Below are positions 1 to 8,401 of a stretch of DNA of 64,000 nt, in pieces. Positions within the stretch are counted from its first letter, which is position 1, and every line of letters starts with the position of its first letter. Position numbers and translations under genes: made by a program. A model generated the notes under the pieces. The model was given only the letters and a program-made list of their open reading frames with translations, was not told where the DNA came from and did not search any database. The stretch is from NCBI RefSeq assembly GCF_020564935.1, contig NZ_JAJCXB010000030.1, positions 20,096-84,095 on the forward strand, read 5' to 3'. Source of the DNA: Streptomyces pinistramenti (GTDB lineage Bacteria > Actinomycetota > Actinomycetes > Streptomycetales > Streptomycetaceae).

Positions 1-386
1 AACACGCCGTACGCGGTCTGCGCGCCGTCGAAGAGGAACTGGTCGAGCGCGGCGAACGCGAGCAGGGCGAGGGTGCTGAGCAGTCCGCAGCCCAGGCCGG
101 TCAGCTTCGGCGCCGGCATCCGGCGCAGAAAGGCGACCAGCGGCGCCAGCGGCGGCCTGCGCCGCACCCCGGCACGGTAGACGGCCGCCGAGCCCGGCGC
201 GGCCCGCTCGCCCCCGGAGCCCTCGGCCCGGCTGCCGCGCGGCTCGTCCGCCCGGCCTCGCGGCCGCCCGCCAGGACGCTCGTTCACGGACACCGCGGGG
301 CGGGGGAGCCGGGCATCCTGGCCGGTGAGCGACCTGCTGCTCCCGGGCGGGCGGTGCTGAGGGGTGCGCGCTTCGTGTTGCTCCAC
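1..386 (-). CDS. DUF6542-type membrane protein, partial (C-terminus outside window)
   Basis: This is a reverse-strand frame open from a GTG at 386 to the left edge, giving about 128 residues. It starts VEQHEARTPQHRPP and continues as a polar, Arg/Gly/Pro-rich tail. At about residues 95-120 it becomes hydrophobic (LTGLGCGLLSTLALLAFAAL), followed by a DQFLFDGAQTAYGV-like segment. A disordered N-terminus before a small membrane domain, divergent from ychF, matches the streptomycete DUF6542 protein as I remember it. Function is unknown. The end of the gene is not visible, so length and membrane topology cannot be judged. The family name rests on recalled similarity and gene order, not on a search. 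Confidence 0.6.
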   Translation of the reverse strand, partial: MEQHEARTPQHRPPGSSRSLTGQDARLPRPAVSVNERPGGRPRGRADEPRGSRAEGSGGERAAPGSAAVYRAGVRRRPPLAPLVAFLRRMPAPKLTGLGCGLLSTLALLAFAALDQFLFDGAQTAYGV

Positions 387-503
387 TCGCCAACGGTAGG
401 CCGCTAAGTGGTATTAACAGGCTTCGGGACACGCCCTTTCCCCGAGGTAGACGGTGCGTTCGGCGGACGGCACCGGGCCGGGCGGAGTGCCGCGCCCGCC
501 CCG

Positions 504-509
504 TAGACT
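504..509 (+). promoter_or_regulatory. possible -10 element for ychF
   Basis: TAGACT fits the streptomycete TANNNT -10 pattern and lies about 65 nt before the chosen ychF start. No convincing -35 hexamer sits at 16-18 nt spacing, so this is tentative. A GGGAAG Shine-Dalgarno-like stretch at about 560-565 is correctly spaced from the GTG at 574. Confidence 0.3.
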
Positions 510-573
510 GGTGGATCGGCCCCCACGGGAGCCGTGTCAGCCCTCCACCGCCTCGCTCCGGGAAGTCGCCACC

Positions 574-1662
574 GTGTCGCTCACGATCGGAATCGTCGGT
601 CTGCCGAATGTCGGCAAGTCGACCCTGTTCAACGCCCTGACCAAGAACGACGTGCTGGCGGCCAACTACCCGTTCGCCACCATCGAGCCGAACGTCGGCG
701 TCGTCGGCGTCCCCGACACCCGTCTGGCCACCCTCGCCGGGATCTTCGGCTCGCAGAAGATCCTCCCCGCCACCGTCGACTTCGTCGACATCGCGGGCAT
801 CGTCCGCGGCGCGTCCGAGGGAGAGGGCCTGGGCAACAAGTTCCTCGCGAACATCCGCGAGTCCGACGCGATCTGCCAGGTCATCCGCGCCTTCAAGGAC
901 GAGAACGTCGTCCACGTCGACGGCAAGGTCTCGCCCAAGGACGACATCGAGACCATCAACACCGAGCTGATCCTCGCCGACCTCCAGACCGTCGAGAAGG
1001 TGCTGCCGCGTCTGGTCAAGGAGTCCCGGATCCAGAAGGACAAGGCCGTCCAGGTCAAGGCCGTCGAAGAGGTCAAGGCGATCCTGGAGGACGGCCGCAC
1101 CCTCTTCTCCGCCGGCATCACCAAGGAGTCAGAGAAGGGTGAGCTGCTGCGTGACCTGCACCTCCTCACCACCAAGCCGTTCCTCTACGTCTTCAACGTC
1201 GACGAGGACGAGCTGACCGACGACGACTTCAAGAACGAGCAGCGCGCCCTGGTCGCCCCCGCCGAGGCCATCTTCCTCAACGCCAAGCTGGAGGCCGACC
1301 TCGCCGAGCTGGACGACGAGGAGGCCCTCGAACTCCTCCAGTCCGTCGGCCAGGAAGAGCCCGGCCTCGCCACCCTCGCCCACGTCGGCTTCAACACCCT
1401 CGGCCTCCAGACGTACCTGACGGCCGGCCCCAAGGAAACCCGCGCCTGGACCATCAAGAAGGGCGCCACCGCCCCCGAGGCCGCCGGCGTCATCCACACC
1501 GACTTCCAAAAGGGCTTCATCAAGGCCGAGGTCATCTCCTTCGCCGACCTCGTCGAAGCCGGCTCGGTCGCCGACGCCCGCTCGGCTGGCAAGGCCCGCA
1601 TGGAGGGCAAGGACTATGTGATGCAGGACGGGGATGTGGTGGAGTTCCGGTTCAACGTCTAA
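574..1662 (+). CDS. ychF: YchF/Obg-like redox-regulated ATPase
   Basis: This is a universally conserved cytosolic P-loop NTPase of the OBG family that prefers ATP and associates with ribosomes. The P-loop GLPNVGKST begins near residue 7. The switch region (ANYPFATIEPNVG) and the G3 motif (DFVDIAGIVRGASEGEGLGNKFL) follow. The C-terminal TGS domain ends in DYVMQDGDVVEFRFNV. The GTG at 574 gives 362 aa, the usual family length. An upstream in-frame start at 454 would add 40 residues of Arg/Pro-rich sequence unlike the family, so it was rejected. The last codons (FRFNV-stop) overlap the proposed attachment site of the island that follows. The gene itself remains intact. Confidence 0.95.
   Translation: MSLTIGIVGLPNVGKSTLFNALTKNDVLAANYPFATIEPNVGVVGVPDTRLATLAGIFGSQKILPATVDFVDIAGIVRGASEGEGLGNKFLANIRESDAICQVIRAFKDENVVHVDGKVSPKDDIETINTELILADLQTVEKVLPRLVKESRIQKDKAVQVKAVEEVKAILEDGRTLFSAGITKESEKGELLRDLHLLTTKPFLYVFNVDEDELTDDDFKNEQRALVAPAEAIFLNAKLEADLAELDDEEALELLQSVGQEEPGLATLAHVGFNTLGLQTYLTAGPKETRAWTIKKGATAPEAAGVIHTDFQKGFIKAEVISFADLVEAGSVADARSAGKARMEGKDYVMQDGDVVEFRFNV
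1645..1658 (+). other. putative attL: left copy of ychF 3'-end direct repeat
   Basis: The 14 bases TTCCGGTTCAACGT at the end of ychF recur exactly at 15510-15523. In both places they are read in the same frame as FRFNV followed by a stop. The left copy restores the ychF C-terminus, as integrative elements do when they enter the 3' end of a gene. The integrase remnant begins about 110 bp away with its 3' end facing this site, the usual int-attP arrangement in actinomycete integrative elements. That this is an attachment site is inference. Confidence 0.65.
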
Positions 1663-1673
1663 GACGTCCGGCG

Positions 1674-1715
1674 AAAGGCCGTCTGACCTGCGGCGGAGCA
1701 GGTTGGGCGGCCTTT
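1674..1715 (+). terminator. stem-loop downstream of ychF
   Basis: AAAGGCCG at 1674 pairs with CGGCCTTT ending at 1715, and an inner GACCTGC/GCAGGTT stem extends it. The hairpin sits 12 nt after the ychF stop and could act in both directions, also ending the integrase remnant transcript. If the island model is right, this terminator belongs to the element, and the native one is at 15572-15609. Confidence 0.6.
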
Positions 1716-1770
1716 GCGGTCCGCACAGAGTCCGCAGCGTGCTGGATGAGCCCGGCACGCGGCGGAGCGG

Positions 1771-1985
1771 TTACGTCGCTTCGTCGACCTGCGGTCGGGC
1801 ATCGGCGGACCGGTCCGCGTACGCCTTGTCGACGGCGGCCCGGGTCCGCTCCTCGGAGTCGGGCCACAGGTGGGTGTAGATGTTCAGCGTCATGGCCGCG
1901 TTGGTGTGGCCGAGGTGCTCGGAGACCGTCTTCACGGACTCGCCGTGCTTGATCAGCAGGCTGGCGTAGTGGTGCCACGCGGTGG
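1771..1985 (-). pseudogene. tyrosine recombinase/integrase, C-terminal fragment
   Basis: The reverse-strand frame ending at TAA 1771 reads HHYASLLIKHGESVKTVSEH, then LGHTNAAMTLNIYTHLWPDS. This is the C-terminal catalytic region of pSAM2/phage-type integrases. The box II His in LGHTN and the nucleophilic Tyr in NIYTHLW are present. The box I Arg of the usual H-x-L-R-H-Y motif and everything N-terminal to it are gone. Homology begins at about 1985, where it abuts an unrelated truncated gene in another frame, so the junction is a deletion scar. About 68 residues of a normal ~380-400 aa enzyme remain. It cannot be functional. Confidence 0.85.
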
Positions 1986-2710
1986 GCGTAGACCTGCTCG
2001 ATCCAGCCCGCCTTGAAGGCGGCCAGGTCGGCGCGGAAGTTGGCCATCGAGGCGCCGTACGGTGCGACCACGCCGCCGGACTGGTCCGGCACGGACTGGC
2101 AGCCGTGGACGAGCCGGCCGCCGAGGGCGGCGTGGGCCTTGATGGACTCGATCCGGCGGTGCTCGTTGAACCAGCCGCCGTAGTAGACCTCGTCGAGCAT
2201 CCCGCCCCTCTCGTCGTCCAGGTCGAAGACGACGGAGGTGGCGGCGGGGAAGAACCAGCACGGGCCGACGTTGGAGATGTGCCCGTCCAGTTCGACCTTG
2301 TTGAGCGCCATGAGCGTGGCGGCCTCACGGAGCATCCGCAGGTGGTCGGCGGTGATCTGCGGGAGTCCGAGGCCCGCGAGGTGCTCGTCGCGGAACAGGT
2401 ACGCGTACACCTCATACGCGGTGGCCAGTACCCGGGCGGCATCTGCGGTGGACTCGCTGTGCTGCTTGATGAAGTCGAGCGCGAGTTGCTCGACCGTGCT
2501 CTCTGCCGTCTCATCCACGTCCAGGAGCTGAGCCTTGATCAGCTCCCAGTCGGCGACGAGCCAGCTGTGGGCCTCGAAGCGGAAGAAGTACTCGGCCGGG
2601 TCGATGGTGATGCGCCGGCGGTCGACCTGGATACCGGGCAGGCGGCTCCAGTGCGGGTCGAACGCCTCGGGCAGCTCGACCGTGATGGCCGAGGTGTCGA
2701 TGGTGGTCAC
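1986..2710 (-). pseudogene. hypothetical protein truncated by fusion to the integrase remnant
   Basis: The gene starts at ATG 2710 (MTTIDTSAITVELPEAFDPH). It gives about 240 residues of well-behaved acidic, soluble protein with no signal peptide or membrane helix, up to about FKAGWIEQVYAHRV. It then runs into integrase DNA in the wrong frame, which yields Arg-rich nonsense to a stop at 1652. I do not recognise the family. It diverges from the XRE regulator at 2935 across a 224-bp intergenic region, so it was probably under that regulator's control in the original element. The truncation at about 1985 suggests its C-terminus was lost in the deletion that removed most of the integrase. Confidence 0.6.
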
Positions 2711-2934
2711 CGTGTCTCCGTCTCTGATCGGCCGGGGTCGGGCACAGGAATGCCCGAACCTGGTGTGTACGTACGGAACTTCGAGGAGCCGCCCGGACCA
2801 AGGGGGGAGCCTGGATGACGGTCGCGTCGTTCCGGGCGGCTGCTGATAAGTGAACTGGTGGTCACGCTCAGTCGGTACGGTGGAAGACAGTTGAAGCGGT
2901 ATACGCGGTTTACAGCTCCGGAGCGGAGGTGATC

Positions 2935-4290
2935 GTGGCGGCGGGGAGAGACCCCAACTCGCGTCTGCGCGCCGTCATCGACGCGGCCGACTGCACCTAC
3001 GAGGCCCTGGCCAGAGACGTGCGCCGCATCGCCGCCGAGAACGGAGAGATCCTCCAGACCAACAAGTCGGCCATCTCGCACTGGGTGAACGGTGCCCGCA
3101 CTCCATCGGGCCGGGTCGGTCAGTACCTGGCCGAGGCCCTCTCCCGCAGAGCAGGACGCACGGTCACCTGGACCGAGATCGGCTTCCCTGCCAGTGACAC
3201 CGAAGAGGCGGCGGAATCCGACCCCGTCCTCGCCGCCACCGACCTGGGCCGAGCCGACGTCGAACGCCGCCGCTTCCTCGCCATCGCGGCCTTCACCACC
3301 GCCGGCGTCACCATGCCGCTCGGCTACGACCACGAAGCCACCGCCCGTATGCTCCGTGCCCGCACCGGTGTGTCCGTGGTCGGGGTGGAGGATGTGGACG
3401 TCGTACGCCAGATCACCGCGGCCTTCAGCGCAGCCGACGAGCGCCTCGGCGGCGGACACGGCCTGACCACCGTCACCGCGTACCTCGCCGACACCGCCGC
3501 CCCCATACTCCGGGGGCGATTCCCCAGCGAGCTTTACGTCGGGCCGCTTTCGGCGCGGTCGCCGAACTCGCCTATCTCGCAGGGTGGAAGCACCATGACC
3601 TCGGCCAGGAAGGTGCCGCCCAGCGCTACTACCAGGTCGGCTACCAACTCGCCTGCGAAGCCGACCCCCACGGCCACGCCGCCTGGATGATGCGCGCCCT
3701 CGCCTACCAGGCCCTGAGCCTCAAACAGCCCCACCACTGCGTCGACCTCGTCGAAGGCGCCCTCACCCGCGGTCTTGGTCACGTGGACGGCCAGACCGAG
3801 GCGCTGCTTCACATCACCCACGCGCCGCGCCTTCGCCACGATCGATGAGAAGCCCGCAGCGGCCCGTGCCCTGCTCTCCGCCGAGGACGCCCTGCTCCGC
3901 GACGACGGCTCTCAGCCCAGCTTCTCCCTCGTCAGCGGGCCGGCCGCCGGGACCGTCACCAGCCATACGGCTCGTACGCTCACCGCCCTCGCCGATCACG
4001 TCGGCACCGAGCAGCAGCACCGGGACGCGCTCGTCCGTTGGGATCCCGAGAAGTTCAAGCGCGTCCACGCCCTCACCCAGGCCGACCTCGGCGACAGCCT
4101 CGCCGCCCAGGCCCGTGCCGACGAAGCCGTCGCCGCCTGGACCCAGACCCTGACCCTCATGGAGGGCATGACCTCCGACCGCACGCGCAAGGCGATCACC
4201 TCGATCCGCTCCACCCTCGCGGTCTACCAGCGACGCAAAGTGCCGGGCGCCGCAGAACTCGCCCGCCGCGCCCGCGAAGCCCTGGCCTAA
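2935..4290 (+). pseudogene. XRE-family regulator with TPR-like C-terminus, broken by two compensating frameshifts
   Basis: The N-terminus carries a helix-turn-helix (about residues 8-65: ALARDVRRIAAENGE, then SAISHWVNGARTPSG). It is followed by a helical TPR-like region, as in large streptomycete Xre/Bld-type regulators. Frame 1 is good to about 3521, where a base appears to be missing from a C run (3522-3525). The next ~100 codons continue in another frame (RRAAFGAVAELAYLAGWKHH). An extra base near 3824-3830 returns to frame 1 (FATIDEKPAAARALLSAEDA) through to TAA 4290. The restored length is about 451 aa. The GTG at 2935 has GGAGG five bases upstream, and the GTG at 2929 overlaps that site. 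It lies two bases before a Nudix gene frame. It is either a genuine pseudogene or two assembly errors. Confidence 0.75.
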
Positions 4291-4324
4291 CGTGCCCGAC
4301 ACCCGCCCGACGAAGGGAATCCCC

Positions 4325-4822
4325 GTGCCCCGGCCGACCGACGCCCAGTCGAAGGCCCTCAAGCCGGCACTCGAATCGATGACCCTGCTGGTCGCCGCGG
4401 TCATCGTCCACGACAAGGCCACCAATCGCGTCGTCCTTCTCCAGCGCAGCGAAAACGCCAAGTTTGCCCAGGGCATGTGGGACCTGCCCGTCGGGAAGAG
4501 CGAGCCCGGCGAGCCGATCACGGAAACCGCCGTCCGCGAGCTTTACGAAGACACCGGCCTCACCGTGAAGCCCGAGTCCCGCAAGGTTGCCCACATCATC
4601 CATGGCGCCTGGGGCGTGGCGGCCCCCAACGGCTTTCTCACTGTTGTCTTCGCCGCTCATGAATGGACCGGCGAATCCGAGAACCGCGAACCTCGCAAGC
4701 ATTCCCAAGTCTGCTGGGTCGACGCCGATGCCATCCCCGAATTCTTCGTTGACACCACCGCCAGTGCTCTGCACCAGTATCTGATGGGAACTTCTTGGGT
4801 ATCACTGGATGGCTGGAACTAG
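4325..4822 (+). CDS. Nudix hydrolase (Pif-like, integrative-element type)
   Basis: The Nudix box is visible as GKSEPGEPITETAVRELYED followed by TGL. It matches GX5EX7REUXEEXGU with Asp in place of the final Glu of the pair. The predicted role is hydrolysis of a nucleoside-diphosphate-linked substrate. The GTG at 4325 is chosen because GAAGGGAA lies just upstream; an in-frame GTG at 4292 has no such site. The resulting protein is 165 aa. In pSAM2 the immunity gene pif encodes a Nudix-motif protein, and Nudix genes beside XRE regulators and integrases recur in actinomycete integrative elements, which fits here. The stop (TAG 4820-4822) lies within the target site of the adjacent IS5 element, so the natural C-terminus may have been replaced. 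Confidence 0.75.
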   Translation: MPRPTDAQSKALKPALESMTLLVAAVIVHDKATNRVVLLQRSENAKFAQGMWDLPVGKSEPGEPITETAVRELYEDTGLTVKPESRKVAHIIHGAWGVAAPNGFLTVVFAAHEWTGESENREPRKHSQVCWVDADAIPEFFVDTTASALHQYLMGTSWVSLDGWN

Positions 4823-5818
4823 GACTTGTCCGGCGGATCATGCGCGGAGCCAGATGGTGAGGGCTGCGGCGGTGGCGGTGCCGACGTAGATGTAGCGGCG
4901 CTTGTCGTAGCGGGTGGCCACGGCCCGGTGCTGTTTGAGCCGGTTGATGGCCCGCTTGACGGTGTTGCGTTTCTTGTACCGCTCTTCGTCGAAGCCGGGC
5001 GGCCGTCCGCCGCGTGCCCCTTTGCGCAGGCGGGCGGCGCGGCTGTCGGTCTTCTCCGGGATCGTGTGTCGGATGCCCCGACGCCGCAGATAGTCGCGGC
5101 ATGGCCTGTGCTGTAGGCCTTGTCCGCCGCGACGCAGTCAGGTTTCCTGCGAGGCCTGCCCGGCCCGGGTTTCGGGACGCGGATCTTGTCCAGGACCGGC
5201 TTCAACTGAGTGCAGTCCGCCCGCTGTCCTGGTGTGACGACCAGGGACAGCGGGCGGCAGCGGCCGTCCGCACTCAGGTGGAGTTTGGTGGTGAACCCGC
5301 CGCGCAAGCGGCCCAGGCCCTCACCTCCCGCACCACTTCCACCAGCCGGGCGTGCAGGCTCTGCCACGGCGATTCATCCTGATGTTCCGTCCTTCGGCCC
5401 CTTTGACGCGGGGCCGGCGGCAGGTCGGTGCGGGCACCCGCCGCATGCTGGTGCGCGCGCACGATGGTGGAGTCGATCGAGACATCCCAGTCGATCTCCC
5501 CACCGCATCCGCCGCGGCCTGGACCTGCTGGAGCAGACGCTCCCAAGTCCCGTCAGCCGACCACAGCCGGTGCCGTTCATAGACCGTCTTCCACGGCCCG
5601 AACCGTTCAGGAAGGTCACGCCACTGCACGCCGGTCCGCACCCGGTGCAAAATCCCGTCGATCACCTGCCGGTGATCCCGCCACCGACCACAACGCCCGT
5701 TGCTCACCGGCAGGAACGGCCGCAGCCGTTCCCACTCGACATCACCCAGATCACCCCGCCCCATGTCCACATCAACGACCTGGGCACGCAGTAGTCACAT
5801 GATCAGCCGGACAAATCC
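4822..5818 (-). mobile_element. IS5-family insertion sequence (copy 1), inactive
   Basis: The terminal inverted repeats are near-perfect. The left end reads GGACTTGTCCGGCGGATCAT from 4822, and the complement of the right end reads GGATTTGTCCGGCTGATCAT at 5818. The flanks are CTA at 4819-4821, and CTA spanning the right end, as expected for a short TA-centred target duplication. The element is about 1.0 kb. An IS630 element has inserted at the TA of its right target copy, so this IS was present first. Confidence 0.85.
4840..5770 (-). pseudogene. IS5-family transposase, several frameshifts
   Basis: Starting at 5770, the frame reads MDMGRGDLGDVEWERLRPFL, then VIDGILHRVRTGVQWRDLPE, the N-terminus of an IS5-type DDE transposase. 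The catalytic part continues in a second frame (EIDWDVSIDSTIVRAHQHAA at about 5500-5440) and a third (GGFTTKLHLSADGRCRPLSL, then CVAADKAYST at about 5300-5100). The C-terminal DDE region shifts again near 5090. At least three frame changes mean that no intact enzyme is made. Confidence 0.8.
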
Positions 5819-5820
5819 TA

Positions 5821-6943
5821 GTGACCTGAGTCGGAGATTCGTCGTTGGTTGGGTGTGAGTTGTCCGGGTCCGAAGATTCCGCCGTTGTCGTTGGCTGGTG
5901 TCCAACGGGCTGTGCTGGAGGGCTGGGGGCGTCGTCGCACGACGGCCCAGGCCCTGGCTCAGCGGTCGCGGATCGTGCTGGAGTGCGTCGACGGGCGCTC
6001 GATCATGGAAGTGTCGCGTCGGCTGGGGGGTGCCCCGGACACGGTCCGCACCTGGCGGCGGCGCTTCCTCGACCGCGGGCTGGACGGCTTGTGTGACGAG
6101 CCGCGGCCCGGTGTCCCGCGGAAGATCACCGATGCCGATGTCGGGCGTGTGATCGTCAAGACACTGGAAGAGACACCGGCCGGCGCAACCCACTGGTCGA
6201 CGAGGTCGATGGCCGCGGCCACGGGAATGTCGCAGTCGGCGATCTCGCGGATCTGGCGGGCGTTCGCTCCGGCCCCGCACCGCACGCAGACGTCTCCGCT
6301 GTCCACGGATCCGCTGTTCATCGACAAGGTCCGCGACGTCGTCGGCCTCTACCTCGACCCGCCGGAGAAAGCCCTGGTGCTGTGTGTGGACGAGAAGTCG
6401 CGGATCCAGGCACTGGACCGGTCCCAGCCGGTGCTGCCGATGATGCCCGGCATTCCCGAACGCCGCAGCCACGACTACGTCCGGGCCGGCACCACCACCT
6501 TGTTCGCCGCCCTGGAAGTGGCGACCGGAAAGGTCATCGGATCCCTGCACCGACGGCACCGGGCCATCGAGTTCAAGAAGTTCCTGGCCAAGCTCCACAA
6601 GGAAGTCCCGGCCGGCCTCGACGTGCACCTGATCCTCGACAACTACGCGACCCACAAGACGCCCGACGTGAAGAAGTGGCTGCTGGCACACCCACGGTTC
6701 CACCTGCACTTCACCTCCACGAGCGCATCCTGACTGAACCTGGTCGAGCGGTGGTTCGCCGAACTCACACAGAAAAAGCTCAAGCGCGGCGTCCACCGCT
6801 CCGTCCAGGCCCTCGAACGCGACATCAGAGCATGGCTCGCCGACTGGAACGAACAGCCAAGCCCCTTCACCTGGACCAAAACCGCCGACGAAACCCTCGA
6901 CAAAGTCGCCGCCTACTACCACCGAATCTCTGACTCAGGTCAC
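5821..6943 (+). mobile_element. IS630-family insertion sequence
   Basis: The 21-bp terminal repeats GTGACCTGAGTCGGAGATTCG (5821-5841) and, as complement, GTGACCTGAGTCAGAGATTCG (ending 6943) differ at one base. TA flanks both ends (5819-5820 and 6944-6945), the canonical IS630 target duplication. The left TA is the right target duplication of the IS5 copy, so this is the younger insertion. Confidence 0.9.
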
Positions 6944-6946
6944 TAG
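5849..6946 (+). pseudogene. IS630-family transposase with one in-frame nonsense codon
   Basis: This is a full-length IS630 transposase: N-terminal HTH (SIMEVSRRLGGAPDTVRTWR), then the DDE domain with VLCVDEKSRIQALDRSQP and HLILDNYATHK. After FHLHFTSTSAS the reading frame meets TGA at 6731-6733, exactly where family members have Trp in SASWLNLVERWF. The same frame then continues intact (LNLVERWFAELTQKKLKRGV to SDSGH) to TAG 6944-6946. A single TGG to TGA change explains the break, so the inactivation is recent. The start could be TTG 5849 or GTG 5855. Confidence 0.85.
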
Positions 6947-7929
6947 TGGAGTCCCGGCCGGGCAGAAGCATATGTAGTAGGCGATATCCGTAGGGTCGGT
7001 GAGGGCGTCGCGCCATCAGCCAGTGGTTCCAGCCCTCGCGCCGCCAGGGCCGGATCGCTGTTGCGGCCCAGTCGTATTCGCGTGGGCCGTGAGCGCCGTC
7101 GCCGCAGCTCAGGCGCGTCCATGCATCGTCGGGGAGCTCGCCGATCAGCTTGTGCGCGCGGGCCTGGCCGAAGAACTCCATGGTCATGACCATCTGCGAT
7201 TTCGGCACAGCAAGTACATGAGGGATGTCATGTACTTCCAGCCAGACACGAATCCGGCTTGTCTGCCCATAGGCTTCATCGGCGGTGACCCACCCGAACG
7301 GTATTCCGGACTCCACGGCACGCTTCAGCATGCGCAAGCCCAGGTCGGGTTTCGTGGTGAACTCGACGTCATCACCGATGCCGGCCGCCCGGCAGCGGTC
7401 ACGGTTCGATGTCCGTTCCTTCGGAAGATACAGCTCGCGGTCGATCAGCGCCCGACCCTTCCCTGATCCATACGCCAGGAAGACGCCTACCTGAGAATTC
7501 TCGATCCGCCCGGCCGTTCCTGAATACTGCCGGGCCACGCCCGCCGACCAGACCCCCTTTTTGAGGAATCCCGTCTCATCGGGAATAAGGATTCCCCGCT
7601 CGGGATCCCCGGGGTGTTCCACCACTGCGTCGCGGACGTCATCACGCATGGCGTCCACGTCCCATAAGCAGTGGTTCAGCAGACGCTGCATGCCCTGAGG
7701 GCCGTCGTCCCCGGCAGCCTCCGCCAGGGTCCAGCCGTTCTTCCGCTCCGTCTCACTGGGCAGTCCCCGCAGGTAGGACACCATCCGTCGCCGAGGCTCC
7801 ACCCGGCCGAACCGGTCCGCGAACCTCGCCACGAAGTCGTCGAACGCACCTGGCCAGCCGTCAGTTATCTCTTCACCCACGCGACAATCAACGACGTGAC
7901 AGCCAAAACGCCACGAAGTGTCGTTGCAG
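6947..7929 (-). mobile_element. IS701-family element, 3' part missing
   Basis: The transposase frame from 7880 reads WTLAEAAGDDGPQGMQRLLN, then PDETGFLKKGVWSAGVARQY and PFGWVTADEAYGQ, clear IS701 transposase motifs. A frameshift near 7015 is followed in the alternate frame by ALTDPTDIAYYICFCPAG. The sequence then stops at the IS5/IS630 junction, so about the last quarter of the gene and one IS end are missing. The surviving end reads CTGCAACGACACTTCGTGGC (complement, starting at 7929), resembling the end of the second IS701 copy at 12413-13814. Loss of the other end suggests an IS-mediated deletion. Confidence 0.8.
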
Positions 7930-8401
7930 TGTTAAGCGGCAGAGCCCGATTCCGCCTCGTTGCGTATTACTTTCAGACAATCGTAGAGCGCTCCACGCCT
8001 ATCGAGCGCCGCGCCGAAATCAGCACCTGCTCCAGTCATGGCGCCCGATACCGGCAGACATAGCCGACATGAGAACGGCGACGGTTCTGCCACTTGCGCC
8101 GAGCGCCGCAAGGTTCATGCGCGACCTCGCTATTGGGCGAGAAGAGGGGCGACGAGCCCCGCGGGCCTCCAGACACCAGCTGCTGCAACGGAACGGCATA
8201 CCTGAGCAACCATTCGGCTGCAGCCCAAGTGCCGCCACACTAGGTACCTGTTAATCCCCGATGAGCTACGCACCATGACTGGAACCCCCCTTCTCGCTAC
8301 TTCACCTCACCTCCAGCAGAACTTCTTAACAGGAGGAATTGTGCGCATGTTACACTCGCGGGCCGAAAAGAAGGTAACCTTGTATCAGGGGGCGGCAAGC
8401 C
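7930..8401. other. non-coding stretch before the type VII cassette
   Basis: I see no convincing gene here. Short frames on both strands have no recognisable motif or good ribosome binding site. The A/T-richer stretch around 8320-8400 presumably holds the promoter of the cassette that starts at 8402, but no clear -35/-10 pair can be assigned. Confidence 0.4.

Noticed and set aside
454..573. N-terminal extension of ychF from an in-frame GTG at 454
   Set aside because: The added 40 residues are Arg/Pro-rich and absent from the family. GTG 574 has a Shine-Dalgarno site and gives the standard length.
1600..1770. Search for a tRNA gene as the integration target
   Set aside because: No cloverleaf-like sequence near either repeat; the duplicated sequence is the ychF 3' end.
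8020..8254. Short frames on both strands between IS701 copy 1 and the WXG100 gene
   Set aside because: No ribosome sites, no motif, and Ser/Arg-rich composition; treated as non-coding.
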